Assembly (NCBI GenBank): GCA_950022655.1
Contig: OX465583.1
Span: 34,251,360 to 34,315,359 of the forward strand
DNA length: 64,000 nt
Direction of reading: 5' to 3'
Source: Alentia gelatinosa
Taxonomy: Eukaryota > Annelida > Polychaeta > Phyllodocida > Polynoidae
Part shown: in pieces, positions 56,056-64,000 of the stretch
Layout of the letters: the number at the start of each line of letters is the position of its first letter
Position numbering within the stretch: position 1 is the stretch's first letter
Made by a program: the position numbers and the translations under genes
Notes under the pieces: model-generated
Seen by the model: the letters and a program-made list of their open reading frames with translations, nothing else
What the model was told of the DNA's origin: nothing
The model's database searches: none

Positions 56056-58796
56056 GTAAGTGGCAGACTTTGACCTTACTACAGGAAAGATAGTTGCAAG
56101 TATAGTAAGAGGTAGTGCAATGAATGTACACATTGATGCATACATAAATATGCATGCATATATATATATATGGTTTATTCCTCCCATATATATATATATA
56201 TGGTGGTTCTTTGTAAGTGTTATATATGGCATATCTTTACAGCTGTGAATTTGATTATGTATAACTAGCTCCCAATATATATTTGTATATTTACAATAAT
56301 TAACATTGTTGCACCATGTCATTCTTCACTGATATGTACAAAATCATATTGTATATGATATAAAGACAAATTGTCTATATCACTAGTATGTATATAGAGT
56401 TAATTTGTGACAGCACCAGGGAATCAGATATCTTGTGACTTGAAGTAAAAGAAAGCACCATAAATAAAATGTTAAAAGACAATAATCCTGAATAAAACTT
56501 AAACAAGAGGCAGAACATTGCAATCAATTTAAGATCTTTTATAGATATGTTCCGCAGATCATCAACTTCATATGTTCATGTGTGCAGTACAGTTTACCAA
56601 TGCTTTGTATTGTTTCCGTTCAATAGATAAAGATACTGAGCCATAGCACTCCAAAAAGGGATATCTACATGATGTCTGATGACGAAATAGCAATCCTAAT
56701 AAAAGACATCTTTGAACTCCGAGACATAATTGGAACGTGGAGAACCAACGTTCCAGAAATTGAAAACACATGCACTAACCAACTTCAAGATGATGAACAT
56801 TACAGAAAGTTGAAAGGATTGAATTTCGATTTGGCCATTGTTGATATATTTGCAGAAAGTAGGAGTCTATTGGTCCTACCATATAGTCTAGGAGTGCCTT
56901 ATGTGGGAGTGACCACAATGCAGGAACCATGGATAACCAGGAACCCTTCCTTACCATCTTTTTCGCCATCGAATCTATTTGCTGGGGCATATACCCCAAA
57001 TATGAACTTCTGGCAGCGTTTAAACAATTTGTGGATGCACATTGACTGGAATGCCTGGCCTCGTGTCAACTACCTAGAAGATGAATATATTCAAAGGTAT
57101 TATTTATAAATTTTTTTTTTATCATTTTAAACATCTCAATTATTTACTACCTTGTAGGATTTGATGACCATTACCATAGATTACTTTTGAGATGGATTAT
57201 TATTTATTGGGCTAAGGGTTCATTTCTGCAAATATACAGTTTATGACCATGAAACTATCGACCATAAAGTTATCTCACCAAGAGACAAGTTCCAAATATA
57301 AGTATTATATTTAATGATATCAAGAAATAAGATAGATTAGTTAATCCATAGTTCATATGATAAAAATCACTATGATTCATATATAGTGACTGGTGACAAT
57401 TAAAAGATTTTCAAGAACATATTGGAGGTGAAATTACACAGAGTCAACATGTAGCGTGATGTCTGGCATTAGCCAGGAAGGGCTCTTACATGACGAATTA
57501 CCTGATAAATAAATAAATTTGAGGTGTGGGTGTTAGGGAGGTTAAAGGCCACCCGGTATACCTGGACAAATGCTAAATTAACCTCGAATAATAATCATAA
57601 GATGCATAATATAATAAGAAGTAATATCACATGTAAAGAGCAAACTGTCCATTTTTGTAATGGCATGAAATATCTGTGATGACGAGTAAGTCCAGATCAT
57701 ATAATTCCAATATATAATATAGCTTGTAAAATGTGACATCCGAATAATATATTCTCACTTTGTTAAATTACATGATATCAAATTGTTGTATATCTTATTT
57801 AATCCTTATAAGTATACTGTCTTTGCCATATCCCTGGTGAATATATTTTATGTATAATGAATGCCAGAAACATCTAATGAAATTTATCAATTTCTCTTTT
57901 TGATCTTTTTATTCAGACATATCCGTGATAAGCCATCTACCACCTTGAGCAGTATCTTAGGACAATGCATGTTAGTCCTGAGAGACACAGATATACTTCT
58001 GGATTACCCTCAACCATTAATGCCCCATGAAGTGAATATCGGTGGACTGACAACAAAGCCAGCCAGGCCCCTCCCCAAGGACTTGGAGGAGTTTATTGAG
58101 GCATCCACAGATGGCGTCATTTTAATGACCTTTGGTTCAAATCCATGGCCACTCTCTCCGGAGCTGGTGGAGCAGTTTCTGATGGCCTTCAGAGAGATTA
58201 AATATAATATTATCTGGAAATATGTAGAAGAACCTAAAGGCTTACCAAACAATGTCAAAGTCAGTTCATGGTTGCCGCAGAATGATCTACTTGGACACCA
58301 GAAAATCAAGCTTTTCATCACACATTGTGGCAATAATGGGCAGATGGAGGCACTGTATCATGGGGTGCCTATGGTTGGCTATCCCAATTTTGGAGATCAG
58401 TTTTATGATTGTAACCGTCTGTCCTATCATGGTTTTGGTATCTGTCTCGATTCTGCTAATTTCAAGCCTTCTGACATGGTCAATGCAGTCAATGAGGTCA
58501 TGGCAAATAGTTCATACAGAATGAACATTGAGAAAGCCTCAGAAATGTTTAAGGATCGACCAATGACACCAAAAAAACGTGCACTCTACTGGATAGAGCA
58601 TGTAATGAAGTATGGAGGAGAGCACCTGCATTCACATGCACTAGACATGCCCTGGTATGAATACCTGATGGTGGACATAGCTGCATTTGTATTTGGTATC
58701 CTATTCCTCCTATTTACCATCTGCATACTTATTATGTATACAGCCATCAAAGCATTGGCCTCAGCAAAAGGTCCTAATCCAAAGAAACAAGATTAA
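55834..58796 (+). CDS. UDP-glycosyltransferase (UGT), 3 exons, 523 aa
   Basis: UGTs transfer a sugar from a UDP-sugar to small lipophilic acceptors in the ER lumen. Exons 55834-56055, 56627-57096 and 57917-58796 join in phase (74 codons; 156 plus 2 nt; 880 nt with TAA). Residues 1-24 form a signal peptide. PLPFTSHVRQL places His38 at the catalytic-base position. The UGT signature runs about 349-392 (WLPQNDLLGH...FITHCGNNGQMEALYHGVPMVGYPNFGDQ), including the C-terminal D-Q pair that binds the sugar. The loop is HCGNNG rather than the commoner HGGxxS. A membrane helix lies at about 485-507, followed by a cytosolic tail ending KKQD, a dilysine ER-retrieval signal. Length is normal for the family. 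Acceptor and sugar cannot be told from sequence. Confidence 0.95.
56056..56626. other. UGT intron 1
   Basis: A 571-bp GTAAGT...TTCAATAG intron containing several (TA)n runs near 56159-56205 and no coding sequence. Intron 2 (57097-57916, 820 bp) is likewise AT-rich and empty. Confidence 0.7.
56627..57096 (+). CDS. UGT exon 2: rest of the acceptor domain
   Basis: Acceptor GTTTCCGTTCAATAG and donor GTATTA, with 2 nt of Arg231 carried over. It encodes IKILSHSTPKRDIYMMSDDEI..., FDLAIVDIFAESRSLLVLPYSLGVPYVGVTT and PSLPSFSPSNLFAGAYTPNMNFWQRLNN, matching the D.+.D....C/S..+A..L..P.+ pattern of UGT N-domains. Confidence 0.92.
57917..58796 (+). CDS. UGT exon 3: UDP-sugar domain, anchor and ER-retrieval tail
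   Basis: Acceptor TTTTTATTCAG; ends with TAA. It holds the donor-binding half: NIGGLTTKPARPLPKDLEEF, GVILMTFGSNPW, KVSSWLPQNDLLGH, FITHCGNNGQMEALYHGVP and YPNFGDQ. The C-terminal helix IAAFVFGILFLLFTICILIM and KGPNPKKQD follow. The upstream ATG at 57861 lies in the intron and is not used. Confidence 0.95.
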
Positions 58797-58924
58797 GATC
58801 ATACTGGGCCAACATGTTCCTAAATACATTCTAGGTATCAACGGCAACAGCACACGCATGTTGGTCCGGAGGAAAACAGGAGGACCTTTTGTTCAACTTG
58901 GGAAAAATGGACAAGGACATCTCA

Positions 58925-58930
58925 AATAAA
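58925..58930 (+). terminator. UGT polyadenylation signal (candidate)
   Basis: AATAAA 129 bp after the stop codon is the first canonical hexamer. An alternative signal-like AATAAA follows at about 59315. The 122-codon frame at 58932-59300 has no domain and would be 3' UTR or intergenic. Confidence 0.5.
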
Positions 58931-60084
58931 TATGAAGTCATGTGCATTGCTAAACAACAATCAAATCAGTGTTGCTACAGTAAACTACCACTACTGGTAT
59001 CAGCATGGATACATACATCAGAAAAGGCCTGGCAGCCATTCAAAGCAAAAAAACAATAAGGTCAAACCTCGGAATTTAAACGGAGGAACAAGAGTTGCTT
59101 ATCACCTCTTGAAGACTGACGTTCAGATTAATAACATATTAGTATTTCACAAGTTAATTGGCAATGAGAACCACAGCTCAACAGCCCCTTTCAAACATAG
59201 CGAATGTCAACCCATCAAACTTCTCTCCAGCCATTCAGAAAAAAAGTTGAGGACAGAGTTATTTCGCAGAGGCTTTTCTAATGTCATATTGTCGTGGTAA
59301 AATATTCCAGAGAATAAAAAAGTATGATTTTGAGAGATGCTTTGCTTTTTGCCTTCACTAAACTAAGAACTAGAAAGATTAAGGATTCGATATTACGTTT
59401 TATTCATAACTCCTAGACTCTTATGTTATGATAATTTCTATAACCCTATGAAATATCAAAACTCCGCGGTAGACTTTTGGATCATCTTCTTTACCAAATC
59501 TTTCAACGTAAGTCTCCCAACTCCCAAGTTATAGCCGACATCCCACCCGTGAAGTTTTTCCGTTATAGACTTACGGGTGTGAATGAATACGCCATTGTGC
59601 GTGGCAGACTTCGTGTTTTGTGTCATCTGTATAGAACACTATTGCCTCGTGACCTCGTGATGATTAATAACAAATATAAGCTTATTAATTCAGTTAAACT
59701 AGCGGAAATATGTATATTAATTTATTATGTGATTTAAATACAAACTGAAGGTGTTATATGGAGAATCTTCACATATATTCATAAATGATGGAATTAGTTC
59801 CCAAAAATACCACTGTGTGGCACCACCTGCAACCATTACAAACCCTCGTTCAAGTCTCCTCCAAAGTATATTTCAGGCCGATTTTGTCCTCGGGTTCTCT
59901 CAAACGAGATTATGAATGAGTTTTTGTCTCCCTATGGACGATAGGGGTAATAAAACGCGATTGATGAGGTCCGGCCCTATAGCTCGTCTGTGGAGTCTCC
60001 TCTGTCGGGACTGTGCTGCCCAACGAGAGTTATAAATAAAATGGGCCCCAGTTTCGTTGAACATTATGGTGTTAATGTTAGGTC
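58931..60084. other. Intergenic 3' of UGT; no gene seen
   Basis: AT-rich sequence. Frames at 58932-59300 and 59477-59737 show no recognisable domain. The second contains GEYAIVRGRLRVLCHL-like sequence of no known family to me. Confidence 0.45.
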
Positions 60085-60949
60085 TAAAAATCTTGATAAA
60101 GATCACACATTCTCCACTAAATTGTCAGGTTTCAAATAGTTGTCAATATATATTCTATGGAGAGTCTCTTTTTATGTGCCCTTTCTCTTTTATGGAGAGT
60201 ATCTTTTTATGTGCCCTTTCTCTTTTATATCAGTCACAGATATAAAAGAAAAAGGATACAGAAAACATTTCATTATCATCAGCTCACTTCTATAGGATGT
60301 ATTGCCAGGAAATCATGTAAAACTGACTCCGGATTGGAAACAGGAACATAATTCCCAGTGGAAGATCTTTCCTAGGAAAGAACTAAGATTTTCAATAAAT
60401 GAAAAAAAAGAAATTATGACGAGTACATGAGGTTGAGTCAGCAGGGCACGCAACACAGGTCTCACTGGTTAACAAGGTGTGCCGCCACTTTCTGGCACTT
60501 GAAGGAACTAGACATCTGAGACATGCTGTAAAGTCTCGAGCCCTATTTGCGTAAGGAGTAGACCTTTAGAAGAGAGAGAAGAACTCAAACACAGAGGTAC
60601 TATGTACTACTATGAGTCAAGAACTTAACTGTTTATTGACAAGAAAAGGTCCTTGTTTTATACCTTTAGCAGGGGGTTGACATGACAGGCTTGGCATCTG
60701 TGAGCTCTGCGCTCTCATCTATAAAAATCTTGATAAATCCTTCTCCACTAAATTGTCAGGTTTCAAATAGTTGTCAATATATATTTTATGGAGAGTCTCT
60801 TTTTATGTGCCCTTTCTCTTTTATATCAGTCACTTATATAAAAGAAAAAGGATACAGAAAACATTTCATTATTATCAGCTCACTTCTATAGGATGTATTG
60901 CCAGGAAATCATGTAAAACTGACTCCAGATTGGAAACAGGAACATAATT
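60085..60949. repeat. Pair of direct repeats (60085-60353 and 60722-60949) with LTR-like sequence between
   Basis: The two copies share TCTCCACTAAATTGTCAGG through GGAAACAGGAACATAATT at high identity. The first has an extra 35-bp tandem unit (TGGAGAGT...CTCTTTTA). Between them, on the minus strand, are TATAAAAC (about 60658-60666) and, 20 bases further, AATAAA (about 60635-60640), the promoter/polyA pairing of an LTR R-U5 border. This is downstream of the minus-strand gypsy pol, so a damaged LTR region is plausible. Exact LTR ends (TG...CA) could not be fixed. Confidence 0.5.
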
Positions 60950-61886
60950 TCCTGCCCTCTTTCTGCTCCTCCTGCCGCTATGGAGAATCCAAGGCAGTGG
61001 AACCGTCCGAACTTGACTCACCGAGGGAGTCACTTTACCTTGACTGGCAGAGTGAGCTCTGTCCTCTGGGTCTGCCTGGTCCTTGGCTGAAGCCGAGGTC
61101 ACTCGCGGGACTAAAGACTCTCAAGTGGGAGCCTTTCGGGACTTGTCCGGTTGCTCAGCCATGCTGAGACCACTGACCGCACACTGGTGGCATCTAGGAT
61201 GCCACTTAGGCATCACAGAGTGATTTGTCTTCCAAGAACAGGCCCTTATATATGGCAACTGTGACCTCCATGATGTTCATGACATAGGTTCTTTAACTCA
61301 AGACATAATCCTATAGGTACAACAAGTTGTAAAGAGAGCCAAAGTTTATAGAATAAACCATCCCAAACTTCCAGTTCTTTCCATTGACTGCAGAGGTTCT
61401 GAAACTCCCAACTTTCTATAAAGAGTTCAGGTCCCTTTCGTCTATGGAATCCATTATCCACCAGTTTACAGAGCCGAGACAGATCCGGATCAGCCTGTTG
61501 AGTATCTCGGAACTATTCTAAAGTCCACTGATGGATCCTGGAATCTGGCTTTCCTAGTGAGCGTAATGCTGCCATTATAGCATGTTCCCCACAGCCTATG
61601 CAAATGTGAGCGACTGGATTGTGTATTGGTCTATGGGAGAGGACCTTCCCAGGCCTGTGTTCTATCTGGCAGTTCTTTAATCTGAATTTGTATAAAGTTG
61701 CTAGCCATCTACCAATCATTCCCTTGACATCCTTGAAATCAAAGAGCCATTTTAGGGAGGAATGGTCGGTAAATTTCCACTCGCTAAGAAGTGTTGATAT
61801 TTTCTTACATACACTACTACAACCAAAAGTTCCCCTTTGGTGGTGCAGTATTTCCGCTGTGCTTTGCTCAAACTATTTTTGGCAAA

Positions 61887-62193
61887 GGCTTTTGTTAGTT
61901 TGTTTGGTTTGATTTAACGTCCAGTCAACCATTATGGGTCCTTACCAGTCTTTCTCAAGGTTCAAATCTATGTAATGGATTCAAGTAGAAATCTCATCCG
62001 TCCATAATAACTGAGGTGGGAATTCTTTTACTTCCCACACCACGTAGACATGGTATGAGAAGAATTGGCCTTTGATATAGCAGTAAATCTACCACTGCTA
62101 CCACTGATGGGGTTGGGACTCGAACCCACAAAGTCCTGCAGCCTTGGGGTTACAAGTTCAGTGCCCTAACGACTGAACTCCCCTGCCCCCCCG
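61887..62193 (-). mobile_element. tRNA-derived SINE inside the gypsy RNase H
   Basis: A 307-bp element on the minus strand. The head is tRNA-like: an A-box region AGTTCAGTCGTTAGGGC, an ACTTGTAAC segment that would be the anticodon loop of tRNA-Thr, and a perfect B-box GGTTCGAGTCC (complement of 62116-62126). A central domain shared with 43055-43272 follows, and the tail is GACGTTAAATCAAACCAAAC. GGCAAA occurs at both borders (61881-61886 and 62194-62199) as a target duplication, and the gypsy RNase H reading continues across it once. Confidence 0.85.
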
Positions 62194-62856
62194 GGCAAAT
62201 CCTATAGGAACCTGTACTCCATTCTGAATCTGAGACAGACTCTCATTACTGGCGTCAGTATCAAGTATGAAGCGGCCCCTGGGCAAAAGGTATTGGAGAC
62301 CTTTTGCCTTAATCCTATGAAAGCAACCTCAGCTTCGGGAGTCCATTCAATCTCCTTTAGCTTTCCTGCTTTATATAGGATGACATACTGTTGCAAAGGA
62401 TATGCAATTTACTAGGCTTCGTGTTTAATAGGCGGGAGCCTACGATGAGGTAGCCAGAAAGGCAAATTTCCCTGTGTCAATGCGGTGCTCTACCTGATCA
62501 GTACGTCCCGACAGGTCCCCTGGCCGAGCAAAGATCTTACTCCACTTCTTTAGAACTATCCTTAGCTGATTCTGCTTTTCACAGGTGAATCTGCTGAACC
62601 AGCCAAAGTCTCATGTAAGACATTAGTCCCTAGATCACATCCCGAACTGCAGTCTACACTACACACACTTATCTCCGAGTCACTGATATTCGATGTACAG
62701 AAACAGTTACCAACTCGCCCAAACTGGTTGTTGGTAAGGGTGCGACACCCAATGGACATTCATCCACGGAGAAGACTACGTTGGCCAACATGACTCGGCC
62801 AATCATATCACCCCTTTCAGCTTGATCATATCAGTAGTATGGTTTCTAACCATTAT

Positions 62857-63147
62857 CTCACCCCAGATATTTTTTCTCCATAGACTTAACATTGGGAACT
62901 CGTATCTAATGCCCATGAGATATTTCGGAAAAATATCCAATGGGGGATTATGTCACAAATGTTAGCCCATTAGTCAATGTAAAGGGTGAGATAAATTCAG
63001 AAACCCATGAAAGTTTAGGGGCAGAGCTCAATCCCATCTCGCTTGAATCGCTACATAATTCACGCGGCTTTGCCTTGTGAATTAATACGCGATTCAAACT
63101 CGATGGGATACAAGCTCTGACCCTAAACTTTCATGGGTTTCCTCTAT
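62857..63147 (+). mobile_element. 291-bp fold-back repeat, full-length copy 3, inside gypsy pol
   Basis: Exactly 291 bp, like copy 1 at 4067-4357, and flanked by ATTAT (62852-62856 and 63148-63152). The left module ends GGGTGAGATAA (62984-62994). Hairpin arms are 62999-63063 and 63076-63140. It splits the gypsy protease region from the downstream coding sequence. Identity to copy 1 is very high, with only scattered substitutions, so it spread recently. Confidence 0.88.
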
Positions 63148-63900
63148 ATTATTGATCCGTTCTGGGCACTACCCACTTGGGTATCCCAAGCCTGCAACAC
63201 TCTGTCTGCGAACAGCATTGAATCTGGCTTGAACATTGCATTGTCCAAAGGCAAGTCCCCCTCACCAGCTATCAGGACATTCACCATCTGCTGAGGGGCA
63301 ATGCTGACAGTCTGTCTGAGGGCTACCACTGAATTTATCTCATAACAGGAAAACTCTACCTCCAACAACTCAGGTTCTCTGAGCCAGAGGAGACCTTGCT
63401 GTAAATCCAAAGTAGCTCCATAGAGTACCTGGAAATCAACTCCTATTATCCCGCTTTCCTCGATACCACCAAATATGGGACTCCCTACCAATCTAGTGTT
63501 ACCTACCAAAATCGGAATAATCACTTTCCCATAGTATTTCAACTGAGTACCTTTGGTGGCCCTTGTACTTGCTTCAGAAACATGACATTCCTTATCAAAT
63601 CCAAAGGATTGATCTAGCTCATTGCTCAATATTGACCTAAGAGAGACGGCTGCTGTATGAACCAGAAAATCCCATTGAGTGTTCCGAGATCCCATCTGCA
63701 TTGACAAAGCCACTGCAAACAAGGATGCCTTGGGGAGAGATACTTAGAACAGATTGTTGCGATCTGATTTGGTATCTCTGACTCGAGGGTAGAAGTGGAG
63801 GGACTTAGTTGGGTAAAAATCAATAGTCCTGTGACCGTGACCTTTGAACCTCCATGTCTCACCCTGGTTGTCTAGAGGGGACCATTTCGATAATGTGTAC

Positions 63901-64000
63901 CTTGTCTGATAAGTGCTCTTAAAAACTCACCCTGTTGAGATGAGACTTAATACTTAATAACAAAAAAAACAAAAATGTAGCTCCTATGTCCCTGAGTAGG
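63901..64000. other. Window edge, probably upstream part of the gypsy element
   Basis: Short A-rich sequence with no recognisable motif. A gypsy gag would be expected beyond the edge on the minus strand. Confidence 0.4.

Larger units (their letters stand above)
60950..63900 (-). mobile_element. Decayed Ty3/gypsy retrotransposon (protease, RT start, RNase H, spacer)
   Basis: Read on the minus strand. A retropepsin-like segment (63722-63144) has VHTAAVSL in place of the D-T-G-A active site, and then IGVDFQVLYGATLDLQQG. After the 291-bp insertion come a GVAPLPTTSLGELVT segment and, near 62490, an RIDTG motif at the start of RT. The RT palm is missing: the frame goes straight to LKEIEWTPEAEVAFIGLRQKV and LDTDAS of RNase H (62396-62210). 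A SINE then interrupts. RNase H resumes with SKAQRKYCTTKGELL and ends RWLATLYKFRLKNCQIEHRPGK (about 61650). A spacer (KELEVWDGLFYKLW, 61246-61461) precedes an integrase that is not recognisable. Numerous shifts and stops show it is dead. Confidence 0.85.

Noticed and set aside
62095..62192. A functional tRNA-Thr gene
   Set aside because: The A and B boxes are good, but acceptor-stem pairing is poor. The sequence continues into a SINE body shared with another locus and is flanked by a target duplication, so it is a SINE head.
1..64000. CRISPR array, bacterial operon or prophage
   Set aside because: No regularly spaced identical repeats, no ribosome-binding-site-led gene strings, and spliced animal genes are present.

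Overview
The window is nuclear DNA of an animal, most likely a marine lophotrochozoan and probably a mollusc. The reasons are spliced genes with GT-AG introns, a monofunctional peptide-amidation gene, and a repeat load of Penelope-like, DIRS-like, Ty3/gypsy and Jockey/CR1-type elements, tRNA-derived SINEs and many short inverted-repeat elements. The SINE 3' tail (GACGTTAAA followed by A/C-rich sequence) is of a kind I associate with molluscan retroposons. The species call is inference. Base composition is AT-rich and the coding exons stand out by higher GC.

Two host genes can be supported, both on the + strand. The first, about 19.5-44.56 kb, is a peptidylglycine alpha-hydroxylating monooxygenase (PHM). 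It has one non-coding first exon and ten coding exons that join in frame to 488 residues. All six copper ligands and the residues that anchor the peptide's glycine carboxylate are present. The lyase half of a bifunctional PAM is absent and an acidic, probably coiled-coil tail stands in its place. The second, 55.83-58.93 kb, is a three-exon UDP-glycosyltransferase (UGT) of 523 residues with signal peptide, UGT signature, C-terminal membrane anchor and a dilysine ER-retrieval end. The two genes share no obvious pathway.

The rest is mobile DNA and plain intergenic or intronic sequence. 0-2.1 kb: a DIRS-like element (- strand) whose gag lies next to a tyrosine recombinase with no reverse transcriptase between. 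4.06-4.57 kb: two copies of a 291-bp fold-back element, with a third at 62.86 kb. 5.2 and 11.9 kb: isolated hairpins. 7.36 and 26.8 kb: Tigger/pogo-like MITEs. 7.8-8.8 and 26.6-27.2 kb: two copies of a CACTGC terminal-inverted-repeat element. 10.0-10.7 kb: two retroelement scraps. 13.8-17.0 kb: a decayed Penelope-like element with GIY-YIG domain, split by a TTAA-flanked insertion. 34.1-35.0 kb: a DIRS-like RT/RNase H relic inside a PHM intron. 37.75, 38.92 and 54.29 kb: a TA-flanked MITE family whose copies sit beside hairpins. 50.1-51.2 kb: a 5'-truncated non-LTR retrotransposon with an open RT frame. 60.1-63.9 kb: a decayed Ty3/gypsy element (- strand) interrupted by a SINE and by the 291-bp element.

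I found no CRISPR array, no bacterial operon, no rRNA and no functional tRNA. I did not find a clear new multi-gene system. The most original items are the PHM tail, the MITE-plus-hairpin architecture, the nested insertions with readable target duplications, and the repeated copies of an exon start in front of PHM exon 9.
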